Source: a virus. Taken from it: a stretch of DNA of 34,832 bases. Location of the stretch: positions 1-34,832 of the IMG/VR virus record IMGVR_UViG_3300046170_000152, one strand, 5' to 3'. How positions within the stretch are numbered: the first letter of the stretch is position 1; each line of letters begins with the position of its first letter. Shown here piece after piece: positions 7,982 through 16,003 of this stretch. The notes beneath the pieces are model-generated. The model made no database searches and had not been told where the DNA came from. It was given only the letters and a program-made list of their open reading frames with translations. The translations under genes were made by a program, and so were the position numbers.

Positions 7982-8983
7982 TTAAATAATTTGTTCAAAT
8001 AGTTTAGCCGCATCTTGGACTTTTCCAGTTTTGGCTAAATTCTGACGCGCTTTTTTCAGAGGTGCTGAAGTTTTTGGTGCATTTGAAGTACCGGGTTTAG
8101 CAACTCGAGCCGCAGCTTTCTTTTCAGTCGGCTTTTTCTTGGTAGCTAGTTGTGTTTTATGATTTAACCAAGCGTCTCTTAATATTAAAAGTTGCCTGTA
8201 ATCCACAACACTATTTATATCTTGCTGAGTATATCCTCTTACATTAACGGCATAATCAACTATTGCTGCTTTTTCTGTTGCTGCAACTTCTGCATTTTGC
8301 CATTCAGGAATTTCATGAAGTAATTGCTGGTTTCCGTACTCAACAAACTCTGCGAGTTTCTTCTTCTGATCAGCTTCTTGCTCTTGTTGAGTTCTCTGCT
8401 GTTCAGCTTGTACAGAAGCTAACTGTTGCTTCTTGTCATTCCAAACATCCTTTTCCCGGATGTATGCAATTGGATCTGCTTGATATAAAGCATCCCAATC
8501 AGGTTCATTTGCTAACTCACTCTTCAATCTTCCCTCTAACTTGGGTAGCAACTGAGAATAAATTGCGTCTTTTTGCGCTAACTCTCGTTGTTGAGCTTCA
8601 ATAGTTTTTCTCTGTTGAGCCAATTCTTGAGTTTTACGCGTATAGTCTTTCTGTCGACTGTATCCACTTTGGAGTTCTTCGAGGGTAACCTGAGTATCTA
8701 CACCATCAACTTTGATTGTGTACATCTGAGGTTCTTCGGTCTCCAAGTCTTCTACTTGATCTTCCTCTGACTGTTCTTCTTCTTCGTAGCTATCATCCTC
8801 AGATGCATCTTCCTCAATCAGTTCTCCGATCTCTTGGTCGATTGCTTCTTCAGTAACTTCTACTGCGGGTTCTTCTTGTGGTTCTACTGGTGCTTCTTCT
8901 TGAGGAGTCAGTAGAGCCTCCATTGAGACTGCCGCTTTTTCCATGTCGGATTGTAAAGCAGTCGGTTTTTCCGTTATTGCCAT
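7982..8983 (-). CDS. Capsid scaffolding protein (333 aa)
   Basis: The N-terminal ~85 residues are extremely acidic (EEDASEDDSYEEEEQSEED). A short beta motif follows, MYTIKVDGVDTQVTLEELQ. Residues ~105-200 then form a long Gln/Glu/Lys coiled coil (RKTQELAQQRKTIEAQQREL, QAEQQRTQQEQEADQKKKLA), and the C-terminus is strongly basic (KKKPTEKKAAARVAK, PLKKARQNLAK). An acidic head, coiled-coil body and basic capsid-binding tail directly upstream of the capsid gene is the usual picture of a podovirus scaffold. The YTIKVDGVDTQVTLEELQSGY element is typical of scaffold proteins in marine podoviruses. Confidence 0.82.
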   Translation of the reverse strand: MAITEKPTALQSDMEKAAVSMEALLTPQEEAPVEPQEEPAVEVTEEAIDQEIGELIEEDASEDDSYEEEEQSEEDQVEDLETEEPQMYTIKVDGVDTQVTLEELQSGYSRQKDYTRKTQELAQQRKTIEAQQRELAQKDAIYSQLLPKLEGRLKSELANEPDWDALYQADPIAYIREKDVWNDKKQQLASVQAEQQRTQQEQEADQKKKLAEFVEYGNQQLLHEIPEWQNAEVAATEKAAIVDYAVNVRGYTQQDINSVVDYRQLLILRDAWLNHKTQLATKKKPTEKKAAARVAKPGTSNAPKTSAPLKKARQNLAKTGKVQDAAKLFEQII

Positions 8984-9045
8984 TTAAATACCTAAAATGT
9001 TAAAAATTTGATTTTATCAGCTTTTACACATTATTGACACATTTT

Positions 9046-9306
9046 TTACACAACTTTGTGTAATCTGCCAAGCTGAGATTTTGTGATTTTTCCTTTCTCT
9101 ACAATGATGCGTAGATGTTTTTCTACTTCGGGGAGTAATTTAATTGCTTTGTGAAGTGCTTCTCTATTAGTCACTTCTTCCGGTTTACTTAATAACCAAA
9201 GATTGACGTATTCGTCTTTGAGGTGTTTTATAGCTTCTTTAAATGTTTCGCTGTTTAAAATTAATTCAGCTTCGTTAGATTTTAAAATTTCTTCTTGTGA
9301 TGCCAT
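9046..9306 (-). CDS. Small helical conserved phage protein (86 aa)
   Basis: A short, charged, all-helical protein (residues 20-45 FKEAIKHLKDEYVNLWLLSK, then NREALHKAIKLLPEVEKHLR). Similar small proteins are common in phage late clusters next to scaffold or lysis genes, without an assigned function. The start codon overlaps the stop of the proline-rich gene as TAATG (9308-9304), so translation is probably coupled. After it, 62 bases without a gene precede the scaffold gene. Confidence 0.6.
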   Translation of the reverse strand: MASQEEILKSNEAELILNSETFKEAIKHLKDEYVNLWLLSKPEEVTNREALHKAIKLLPEVEKHLRIIVEKGKITKSQLGRLHKVV

Positions 9307-10424
9307 TATCTACCAAACTTATAAATGTTGCTGTAATCAATACCGGGTGAGGGAATATTAAACGATGGTGATGGTGATGGTGATGGAGCTGAGAAGTTAT
9401 TGTTGTTGTTAAATGACTGAGCTGCTTCTTTTACAATACCAAGTCCGGGTATTACTGCCGGTGCTATTACATTTTCAAACAAAGATGGTATTCCTAAATT
9501 AATTGCGCTACCAACAGGAAAGGTTTCTTTATAAACTTCTTTTTTGTTTTCGCTTTGATTTATAAAATTATCTAACTCAACCTGATACTGATTTCTAACA
9601 CCATCTTCTGCGGGCAGAGTAGTTAAAAAATCTTTGTTTCTTACAATGTCTTGTAACTCTTCATAATCATTAACATCTTGAACAATATCTTCAAAAACTG
9701 GCTCAGGCATACCAACTGGTGTCGTTGGATTATCTTGTAAAAATTTAACTGGAGTTTCAGGAATAGTATAAGTTGGCATTGGATCAACTGGTACATCTAC
9801 TGGTTGAGGCATTGGATCAATCTCTACTGGTGCATAAGGCAAATTATCAATGAATGGATTAAATGAAAAATCTATTGGTGATGAGCTTGAACTTGGCAAA
9901 TCTTCTACAACTGGTTCTACAACTGGTTCAACAGTTGGAGTAAATGGAATATCAAATAAAGTTGGTTGTAAATTATCTATTGCTATAGGTTCACCGGGAA
10001 TAAATGGATCAAAAGAAACCTGCGTATTGTTTGGTAAATTTGCATTAAATAAATCTGCTAAGTTTTTAAGAGACTCTTGATCTTTAACAATTGGTATATA
10101 TTTTTCAGGCATTGCAACACCTTGGGGTGCGCTTGGCATCTGAACAAAACCTTGGTTTGGTGCAGATGGTGTACCTTGAGTTGGTGCGCTTGGCATAACT
10201 GGTACTGGCCCGGGATTGTAAAAAGCAGGCGTTAAATCTGCTTGAGTATAACCATCAGGACTTGCTGCTGAATAACTCACACCCGGCGCAATCATACCCG
10301 GTACATTTTCGCCGCCAGCAATAGACTGAGCATATCGCTGACCACTAGAAAAAGTAGAGTCTTGGTTAGCATTGCCACCAACCATGTTCAAAATTTCTTT
10401 TAGGTCTGGATTCAAATTAATCAT
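9306..10424 (-). CDS. Proline-rich low-complexity protein of the late cluster (372 aa)
   Basis: I do not recognise the family. The N-terminus INLNPDLKEILNMVGGNANQ may be helical. From residue ~65 on, the protein is dominated by Pro, Asp, Phe, Asn and Val (PVPVMPSAPTQGTPSAPNQG, TPTVEPVVEPVVEDLPSSSS, PIDFSFNPFI). Near the end are poly-Asn (NNNNNF) and a Ser-Pro repeat (PSPSPSPSF). This looks disordered, like a linker, structural or internal virion protein. The start is in ATGA overlap with the preceding membrane protein (10424-10421) and the end is TAATG-coupled to the 86-residue gene. Confidence 0.6.
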   Translation of the reverse strand: MINLNPDLKEILNMVGGNANQDSTFSSGQRYAQSIAGGENVPGMIAPGVSYSAASPDGYTQADLTPAFYNPGPVPVMPSAPTQGTPSAPNQGFVQMPSAPQGVAMPEKYIPIVKDQESLKNLADLFNANLPNNTQVSFDPFIPGEPIAIDNLQPTLFDIPFTPTVEPVVEPVVEDLPSSSSSPIDFSFNPFIDNLPYAPVEIDPMPQPVDVPVDPMPTYTIPETPVKFLQDNPTTPVGMPEPVFEDIVQDVNDYEELQDIVRNKDFLTTLPAEDGVRNQYQVELDNFINQSENKKEVYKETFPVGSAINLGIPSLFENVIAPAVIPGLGIVKEAAQSFNNNNNFSAPSPSPSPSFNIPSPGIDYSNIYKFGR

Positions 10425-10660
10425 AAGTTTAATAGTTTATCAATTTTTTCGTCTATTTTGTCGAATCTATCAAAGATTCTATCCATGTCTTTGTGTAGCT
10501 CATGTTTAGTTACATACTTGGTTGGCAACTCTTCTCTTGTTTTATTAAGAAGAATATCAACTCTTTTTATCTCACCTGAGGCTGATCGTATGCTATGAAT
10601 GATTGGTACATAGACCAATGTAATAAGAGCATTCCACAATATCCATGGGGAAAGTTCCAT
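10421..10660 (-). CDS. Small membrane protein with coiled-coil tail, lysis region (79 aa)
   Basis: I place the start at 10660, not at the longer ATG at 10693, because this ATG overlaps the stop of the 35-residue gene as TAATG. The protein then begins MELSPWILWNALITLVYVPI, giving a membrane segment at residues ~6-24. A long charged helix follows (EIKRVDILLNKTREELP, then HELHKDMDRIFDRFDKIDEK). One N-terminal membrane helix with a cytoplasmic or periplasmic coiled coil fits holin-accessory, antiholin or spanin-like proteins, and it lies among holin and endolysin genes. No lipobox is seen, so a classical outer-membrane spanin is not indicated. The exact function is unknown. Confidence 0.6.
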   Translation of the reverse strand: MELSPWILWNALITLVYVPIIHSIRSASGEIKRVDILLNKTREELPTKYVTKHELHKDMDRIFDRFDKIDEKIDKLLNL

Positions 10661-10767
10661 TATTTTTTTATTAGCTTTTTTAGAGCTTCCCATCTATCAG
10701 GTTGAAAATGCCTAATACATAGACCTGTTCCTATTACTATAATTGCTGTCCAAAATAAAAATTCCAT
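10660..10767 (-). CDS. Tiny single-pass membrane peptide in the lysis cassette (35 aa)
   Basis: This 35-codon frame begins MEFLFWTAIIVIGTGLCIR, a membrane segment at residues ~2-18, and ends with a basic tail, WEALKKLIKK. It has a strong ribosome site (AAGGAG, 6 bases before ATG) and ends in a TAATG overlap with the next membrane gene. It starts 11 bases after the M15 endolysin. Size, topology and place suggest a pinholin, antiholin or other lysis-timing peptide. The good translation signals make it more than a chance frame, but nothing further can be shown. Confidence 0.6.
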   Translation of the reverse strand: MEFLFWTAIIVIGTGLCIRHFQPDRWEALKKLIKK

Positions 10768-10777
10768 AATTGTCTCC

Positions 10778-11188
10778 TTAATAACTCCATATCCAAGGTC
10801 TAGGTCTCGTGTTTTTCTGTGGCGATACATCTAAATGAATAAATCTACTATCGCCTTTTTGTGCAACACCTATACCGGTAAAACCAAACTTTTCTGCATG
10901 AGTAATAATTTCGTATGCTTTATAACCCCTAACTCCGATGTCAGCGGCTAAACCATCTCTATGCGCACCCGGATTAACTTTTTTCTTTTCTAGCGGGTGA
11001 TCTTTACATCTATATCCCGAAGTAATCTTAAACGGGAAATTTAGTTCAGTTCTTAGTAATTGTAACTTATCTAATAATAATTCACTAATACCATTTTCAC
11101 CACAATGTTGACAAGCAAACTCTTCAGGAGAAAAGTTAGGATAATTATCCCAGTTTATAGATTCTTTTTTTTTTAAAAAGTTAAGCAT
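10778..11188 (-). CDS. M15-family peptidase, probable endolysin (136 aa)
   Basis: This is a zinc D-Ala-D-Ala-type carboxypeptidase/endopeptidase of the M15 group, which cuts peptidoglycan cross-bridges at lysis. The typical order is visible: a conserved entry (FSPEEFACQHCG, residues 19-30, with an extra CxxC), ITSGYRCKDHPLE (55-67), GAHRDGLAADIG (75-86; zinc ligands His76 and Asp83), and FIHLDVSP (116-123; His118 as third ligand). The length is that of the short single-domain phage M15 enzymes, with no cell-wall-binding domain. The start overlaps the stop of the holin gene as TAATG (11190-11186). Confidence 0.88.
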   Translation of the reverse strand: MLNFLKKKESINWDNYPNFSPEEFACQHCGENGISELLLDKLQLLRTELNFPFKITSGYRCKDHPLEKKKVNPGAHRDGLAADIGVRGYKAYEIITHAEKFGFTGIGVAQKGDSRFIHLDVSPQKNTRPRPWIWSY

Positions 11189-11667
11189 TACTTCTCAGGT
11201 GTTTTGTTTGATGCACCAAAATAAAAACTTATTACTGCTGATGCTATACCTGATAAATAACCAAGTATAAGCATGACTATATCATCAGAAGAATCATCGA
11301 TAGGATAAGCTGTAATCATAAATATATAACCAATAAAACCAACAACAGTTAATGAACCTAAAAACTTAGGAGTCCAATCACCGCTAAATGTTTTTCTTGC
11401 GTCTTGTATGTCTTTGGTTTGTAAAGCATAGACATCTACATCTAATTCTTTCATTTGAACTTCAAAAGTTTTCTCAGCTTTTTTAAGTTCTAATAATTGT
11501 TGCGGTGTAGCGTTGTGGATTGCTTGTTCAATACTCTGTGGATCTGCTTTTACACCTAATGCCTCTGATAAAACATTAGCCGCCATACCACCTATTGGGC
11601 CACCTAAAGCAGTTCCAATAGTTGGTGCTAAAGAACCAACTAAATTTTTTATTTTGTTAAACTTCAC
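11188..11667 (-). CDS. Holin of the GTA/3TM type (159 aa)
   Basis: The GTG start (11667) overlaps the preceding gene's stop as GTGA. The N-terminus has a Gly/Ala-rich hydrophobic segment (VGSLAPTIGTALGGPIGGM, ~10-30). A charged helix follows, ELKKAEKTFEVQMKELDVD, with the family signature DARKTFSGDWTPKFLG and then two membrane helices (LTVVGFIGYIFMITAY, ~105-120; IVMLILGYLSGIASAVISFY, ~129-148). This matches the 'holin of 3TMs' family first described in gene-transfer agents and common in alphaproteobacterial phages. It would form the membrane lesions that release or activate the M15 endolysin encoded directly after it. Confidence 0.8.
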   Translation of the reverse strand: MKFNKIKNLVGSLAPTIGTALGGPIGGMAANVLSEALGVKADPQSIEQAIHNATPQQLLELKKAEKTFEVQMKELDVDVYALQTKDIQDARKTFSGDWTPKFLGSLTVVGFIGYIFMITAYPIDDSSDDIVMLILGYLSGIASAVISFYFGASNKTPEK

Positions 11668-11775
11668 TTTTTCTTTTTATACGAAACTTTTTTGCCAGTT
11701 CGTTTTGCAGCTTTTTTTGCGGCTTTCATTCCAGCTTTATGTATAACTGAATGTTCTTTTTCCTACTTTTGGCAT
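11664..11775 (-). pseudogene. Tiny basic protein gene broken by a +1 shift (36 aa if repaired)
   Basis: From ATG 11775 (with AGGAG upstream) the frame reads MPKVGKRTFSYT and stops at 11737. The other frame continues with KAGMKAAKKAAKRTGKKVSY and then a Lys run, ending at 11664 in GTGA overlap with the holin start. Joined at about 11739-11742 after removing one base, they give one 36-residue basic protein. Small proteins of the type MPKVGKKxFxYTKAGMKAAK are common in marine phage late clusters. The single extra base is probably a sequencing or assembly error, or a recent mutation. The protein may bind nucleic acid, but its function is unknown. Confidence 0.6.
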
Positions 11776-11777
11776 AA

Positions 11778-11922
11778 TTATCTCCTTTTCTTTGCAGTTT
11801 TTTTAGCTTGTCTAAACGCCTTTGTTTGTTGGCGCACCTTTAGATCCCGGCTTTCTCATTTTTTCACCAGAACCAGCTTTTATTCTAGCGCGTTTTTTAT
11901 GAATGTTTTTATATAGAGACAT
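11778..11922 (-). pseudogene. Tiny basic protein gene broken by a +1 shift (47 aa if repaired)
   Basis: From ATG 11922 the frame reads MSLYKNIHKKRARIKAGSGE, KMRKPGSKGAPTNK, and stops at 11812. One base too many in the A-run at 11821-11823 hides the natural continuation KAFRQAKKTAKKRR, which ends at 11778, just before the next ribosome site and start at 11775. The repaired frame is exactly 48 codons including stop. The MSLYxNIHxKRxRIxxGSGE, KMRKPGxKGAP pattern is a known short basic phage protein of unknown role. Its position between two other basic genes supports one coding region. Confidence 0.62.
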
Positions 11923-11932
11923 AATTTTATCC

Positions 11933-12190
11933 TTATTTTCTTCTTGATTTAGCTCCTGAACACTTCCATCTTTTTCTTGAGAGATTATTTGGAGTGTTTG
12001 GATCGTTTTGTTTTTTCTTTGATAATCTTTTCTTTATACCAAGACTTCTAGCGCAGTATGAATCGCCTTTTGCTGTTCCGGGTTTAACTCTCGGCCCGCC
12101 ACCCTTGGCTCTTCCTGCCTGTCCATAGCTAACTTTTTTTCCTGATGCAGTTACTTTTACTTTTGCCTTACCCTTTCTTGGTGTTGCCAT
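11933..12190 (-). CDS. Small basic conserved phage protein with YCARS motif (85 aa)
   Basis: The sequence reads MATPRKGKAKVKVTASGKKV, SYGQAGRAKGGGPRVKPGT, GDSYCARSLGIKKRLSKKK, NNLSRKRWKCSGAKSRRK. It is very rich in Lys, Arg and Gly, with two cysteines spaced far apart (SYCARS, KCSG). I recognise this as a recurring protein in marine phage structural clusters near the portal gene. No function is known to me. The composition suggests nucleic-acid binding, perhaps packaged with DNA. It is three bases downstream of the 57-residue gene. Confidence 0.6.
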   Translation of the reverse strand: MATPRKGKAKVKVTASGKKVSYGQAGRAKGGGPRVKPGTAKGDSYCARSLGIKKRLSKKKQNDPNTPNNLSRKRWKCSGAKSRRK

Positions 12191-12192
12191 AA

Positions 12193-12366
12193 TTAATGTA
12201 AAGTTTTTTCTTCAAATTTAAGTATTTCTGAATCTTCGTTCACCATACCATTAGAAATAATAATCATAATTGCTAGTGCGTGGCTTTCGTCTCTAGCTTG
12301 TATTCCCGAGCCAACATAAACCATATCGTCTTCTAATATTTCTATATCAAATATTTTAGCCGCCAT
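12193..12366 (-). CDS. Small acidic hypothetical protein after the portal (57 aa)
   Basis: The start at 12366 (MAAKIFDIEILEDDMVYVG) is preferred over an upstream ATG at 12402, which would lie deep inside the portal gene. With this start the overlap with the portal end is 11 bases. It is a short beta/alpha protein with many acidic residues (EILEDDMVYVGSGIQARDES, HALAIMIIISNGMVNEDSE). I do not recognise the family. Similar 50-60-residue genes directly after the portal occur in related podoviruses. Confidence 0.55.
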   Translation of the reverse strand: MAAKIFDIEILEDDMVYVGSGIQARDESHALAIMIIISNGMVNEDSEILKFEEKTLH

Positions 12367-14467
12367 TATTTGTGAACAATCCTTGTGCGTTGGTCTTTGC
12401 AATTTGTCTTATGGTTTCTCTATCTCTTTCCATAAGTGCGTTGATCTCTGCTACATTGATCTGTGCGCCATACTTGGCGTTTAGTTCTGCGGCTTTAAGT
12501 CTAATGTTTGCTTCTGCTTCGTCTCGGTTTCTATCATCATCCATAATGATCTTCATGCGATCTGTTTCAGAATCTATCATGGCTTTTTGAGCCGATACTT
12601 TTGCTTTTTCCATTTCAGCTTGTGCCAACATATCTTGCGGTGTTGGTTGTGGTGGTACTGGTGGAATAGGCGCTACCTCTGAATTAATAAATGACTTAGT
12701 ATCTTTAAACCCGGCTTGTTCTATTAGTTTAGAAAGCGTGTTGGAGTACTGTTGTAATGATACCAATGGATTATTTACGCCTAACTGTTGAAGTATTTGT
12801 TCTTGCTTTTGTGCAACCTGTAATAAAACAGATTGTTTTTCTGCATCGCTGGTTTTAGAAATAGCAACATTAACTACTAAGTCTTTATCACTATCCCAGT
12901 AACGAGGATCTATAGGCACAAACTCATTGTTTAACCTAATCATGTCCGGCTGGTCTTGGTGTTTAACTACCAAGCTATTAACCAGTTTAAATAAATCTTT
13001 CATGCCGTCTGCAAAATGTCGGCAGATAAGTTCGACTCGACCTTGTGCGCCTGACATAGTTGCTGAAACTGCCGATGCGGTTGAACTTTGTAAAGCGTCC
13101 GCGTTTAGTCCTGCCGATGCTTTAGATACTCCTGTTCTATTTTCTTTCGCTTCGTCTAAGTAAGAAAGAACCGGGAATGCTTCTTTGCCAACAAAAGGCA
13201 CACTAAATGGTTGCACCATTCCGGGCGCTCTCATTCTAATTGGTTGTCCTATATCGGTGTTAAGAACATCGTCTATATTAACTTGTCCCTCAACAACACC
13301 CATGCGCGGGAAGATGGCGTGACCTAGACTATCAAGTGTGTCTCGCATAATTTGAGACTTAGCCGCTTGAATAGGTTTCAAGTAGTCTGCCGGACAAGAA
13401 CCGATGGAGGTGTGCGGTTCGGGATCAGGACAGAAGAGAGTTATCGGAAGGTCATCCCACTGAGCCATATTTACTATGTTCAACCCGTTGCCCACAGTAC
13501 ATACTCTAATCCTTTCGTCTATTCCATCGCCATCTAAATCATAAAATAAATAGTGTTCTATGTATAAAACATTTTTTTGATTACCATCATTTCTACCATC
13601 AAAAATTCCATCTGAATATGGGTTTCTAGCTTCTTCTTCTTCAAAAGTTTCTGCATCGATTAAGTTACCTGAGCCGGCATACTGTTCCATTTCTTCTTTG
13701 TCGTAACCCATAGCAACTAAGTCGCTAACAGTTTTAATCATGCGGTGTGCAACATAAGGCGCACTTTCTAGATCTCTTGCGTATCTAGATATTAAAACTT
13801 CTTCGGGTGGAATGCTTTCTATACATACTTGGTCTTTTCTTTTAACTCGTCTAATCGTTAAGTCATAACTAACAGGAGACTCTTGTGTAATCTCTTCACC
13901 TGTTTCCGGATTTATAATTGTCATAGATTGCATTTGCGCAGACTCTTTAACAATCTCAACATCAGGATCCATGATTAAAACTTGGTATCCCTCCGGGGTA
14001 ATATCTGTATATTCATGGGTAGATGCACTAATGCTATCGTCCCAATAGGCTTTTACAAAACCAGTTTTTCTAATAAGCGCGTCTTTAAAAACATCATACA
14101 TAACTTTAAAACCGGGGTTTTTTTGTTGGATGATGTAATTAATATAATCTGTTTGCTGGGTTGCTAAAGGTATGTCTTCTGCATTGCGCGGTACAAACTC
14201 AACTATTTTATTAGTACCAAAAAAAGTGCGCATGATAGACGGCAACATAAATAAAACGCTGTCTCTAACATCGGTTGATACATATTCAGATTGCATGGAA
14301 CTTTGTCCACTTGGTGATTCACCTAAATAATAATTGGTTGCTTCGGCTCTATCTTCGCCGACTTGTTCGATGTAATCTCTAGCATCGTCTAGTTCTGATT
14401 TTAATATGCCTTGAAGTTTTTCTTGATTGATTTCTTCATTGACATCTTGGTCATTGTCTTTTTTCAT
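12356..14467 (-). CDS. Portal protein, large podovirus type (703 aa)
   Basis: The protein begins with an acidic helical head (DDARDYIEQVGEDRAEATNY, YYLGESPSGQSSMQSE), then VSTDVRDSVLFMLPSIMRTF, FGTNKIVEFVPRN, the stem and clip regions (DLTIRRVKRKDQVCIESIPP, PEEVLISRYARDLESAPYVA) and GVSKASAGLNADALQSSTAS. The C-terminal ~100 residues are a long coiled coil (MLAQAEMEKAKVSAQKAMID, RNRDEAEANIRLKAAELNAK). This ~700-residue family forms the dodecameric portal ring through which TerL pumps DNA. It lies 3 bases after terL, in the standard order terS-terL-portal. Confidence 0.9.
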   Translation of the reverse strand: MKKDNDQDVNEEINQEKLQGILKSELDDARDYIEQVGEDRAEATNYYLGESPSGQSSMQSEYVSTDVRDSVLFMLPSIMRTFFGTNKIVEFVPRNAEDIPLATQQTDYINYIIQQKNPGFKVMYDVFKDALIRKTGFVKAYWDDSISASTHEYTDITPEGYQVLIMDPDVEIVKESAQMQSMTIINPETGEEITQESPVSYDLTIRRVKRKDQVCIESIPPEEVLISRYARDLESAPYVAHRMIKTVSDLVAMGYDKEEMEQYAGSGNLIDAETFEEEEARNPYSDGIFDGRNDGNQKNVLYIEHYLFYDLDGDGIDERIRVCTVGNGLNIVNMAQWDDLPITLFCPDPEPHTSIGSCPADYLKPIQAAKSQIMRDTLDSLGHAIFPRMGVVEGQVNIDDVLNTDIGQPIRMRAPGMVQPFSVPFVGKEAFPVLSYLDEAKENRTGVSKASAGLNADALQSSTASAVSATMSGAQGRVELICRHFADGMKDLFKLVNSLVVKHQDQPDMIRLNNEFVPIDPRYWDSDKDLVVNVAISKTSDAEKQSVLLQVAQKQEQILQQLGVNNPLVSLQQYSNTLSKLIEQAGFKDTKSFINSEVAPIPPVPPQPTPQDMLAQAEMEKAKVSAQKAMIDSETDRMKIIMDDDRNRDEAEANIRLKAAELNAKYGAQINVAEINALMERDRETIRQIAKTNAQGLFTNNGG

Positions 14468-14470
14468 GTA

Positions 14471-16003
14471 TTAACCTACTCGTAGAATTTTAGATTTTAA
14501 AGGTTTCTTGAAATTATAACCCAAAAAAGATGTGCCACCACTAAAAGTTGCGGCAGAACTTGCCATCGTCAATGCAAGTGCGTCTGCTTTGTCGGGTGAT
14601 TTGATTCCTCTTTTTTTCATATCTTCTTTAGACTCTATCTTTATCTTTCCAGTAGATGTATATTTGTAGGACGGCGCAACTAATTCCGACACAAGCTCAT
14701 CATCATAAGGAAGACGGCAATCACGTTGCGCCAGCCAATCTTTTATCGCGAACCACAGCTCCGCTCTTAAATTAAGATAGTTTTTTCCGGTTGCCGGAGA
14801 CTCAGCAACATTAATACCTCTTACAGGTAAATTAAGTTCTGAAAGTCTATCGACCACACCACTACCTAAGCCAATTACGTCTACAAGGATTTCCTGTGGT
14901 TTTTCTATAGCGGTTGCATCATCGTATAAATTTTTAACCGCACCGCATAATTGCATTAAATCCATTGATTTGAAAGTCCTAATTTCAAAAACTGTATTAC
15001 CCTGTCTTATGCATAGTGCTGAGTTATCACCGCCAAACCTAGCAACATCTAAACCCCAAATTATTGGTTCACTTGCACTAAGTGAAACATCTCTATCAAC
15101 GGCTGCTCTTGCAAGTTCGATTGGTATAACCGCATCATCATCTGCCCGGGGAAATTCGCCTAAGACTTCTACCCTAGCAACAGTAGAATCTTCGCCGTAT
15201 TGTTCTAGCATAGATTGAAAAAGGTTCTGATCTGTTCCCTCGACTGTTCGTGAATCAATCTGCTCTAAATTCCAAAACTTACGCTTAGAATGAAAACTGT
15301 CATGAAATGGGCCAGTGTTTCTTCTTGGGTTAGAAAAGGTAAACCAAAATCTGTTTTCCGTTGGTTCGGAAAAGAACCCCTCGGATACGCTATATATCTG
15401 CTGGGGAATACCTGATGCCTCGTCCATAATTAAACAGACTCCGTAGTTAGAGTGAATACCAGCAAAAGCGTCGGGGTTTTCTTCACTCCATAACTGCGCT
15501 TGTGCGTAGTAATACCCGGTATCTATTTTTAAGTCGCGTTTTAAGGCTTCTTCAAACCAGTTTTCAGGTTTTATTGTGGTAGCGGTTTTACTAAACCAAT
15601 GGTTGTTTATAGCTAAAGTTAGCCATTTACCTAGTTCCGCCCAAGTTCTACTTCTAAGCTGCTGCTCGGTGTTAGCGGTAACTATAATTGTAGATCCTAC
15701 TCTCGTAGATAACATCCATAATATTAACCAAGCAACTAGAGCAGATTTACCTATACCCCGTCCACTAGCTACTGCGAGCCTAAACATTTCGGGCGTAGGC
15801 TTTCCGTTGTTTCTTTGTATATGTGTAGAAATATCTCGTAAAATTTTTTCTTGCCACTTACGAGGGCCTGTAAATTCTTCGAGGGGTGTACCCTCTTCAC
15901 CCCAAGGGAAAATAAATTTAACAAAATTATAAGGATCGTTTTTTATAGGAAGAGACCATATCTCTGCCATTAGTTCTTGTTCCTGTTTAACTCCGTACTT
16001 CAT
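14471..16003 (-). CDS. terL: Terminase large subunit: packaging ATPase and nuclease (510 aa)
   Basis: The ATPase motor is shown by Walker A SGRGIGKS (residues 80-87) and Walker B VCLIMDEASG (189-198, Asp194-Glu195), with TFSNPRRNTGPFHDSF (222-237) as coupling region. The RNase H-like nuclease follows: IWGLDVARFGGDNSAL (315-330, Asp319), EILVDVIGLGSG (371-382, Asp375) and KSPDKADALALTM (468-480, Asp474). All catalytic acids are present. The family cuts concatemeric DNA and drives it into the prohead. No clear Shine-Dalgarno precedes the ATG; instead there is a run of 8 T, A and 9 T directly upstream. terS lies 163 bases upstream, with a G/C-rich palindrome between. Confidence 0.92.
   Translation of the reverse strand: MKYGVKQEQELMAEIWSLPIKNDPYNFVKFIFPWGEEGTPLEEFTGPRKWQEKILRDISTHIQRNNGKPTPEMFRLAVASGRGIGKSALVAWLILWMLSTRVGSTIIVTANTEQQLRSRTWAELGKWLTLAINNHWFSKTATTIKPENWFEEALKRDLKIDTGYYYAQAQLWSEENPDAFAGIHSNYGVCLIMDEASGIPQQIYSVSEGFFSEPTENRFWFTFSNPRRNTGPFHDSFHSKRKFWNLEQIDSRTVEGTDQNLFQSMLEQYGEDSTVARVEVLGEFPRADDDAVIPIELARAAVDRDVSLSASEPIIWGLDVARFGGDNSALCIRQGNTVFEIRTFKSMDLMQLCGAVKNLYDDATAIEKPQEILVDVIGLGSGVVDRLSELNLPVRGINVAESPATGKNYLNLRAELWFAIKDWLAQRDCRLPYDDELVSELVAPSYKYTSTGKIKIESKEDMKKRGIKSPDKADALALTMASSAATFSGGTSFLGYNFKKPLKSKILRVG

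Noticed and set aside
8263-8770. Plus-strand leucine-rich frames opposite the scaffold gene
   Set aside because: These are antisense shadows of the Glu/Gln-rich scaffold coding sequence (CTT/TTG codons opposite GAA/CAA).
8984-9045. Promoter for the scaffold and capsid genes in the 62-base gap
   Set aside because: There is an A/T-rich TAAAAT-like stretch on the minus strand but no acceptable -35 at proper distance; A/T-rich gaps give such matches by chance.
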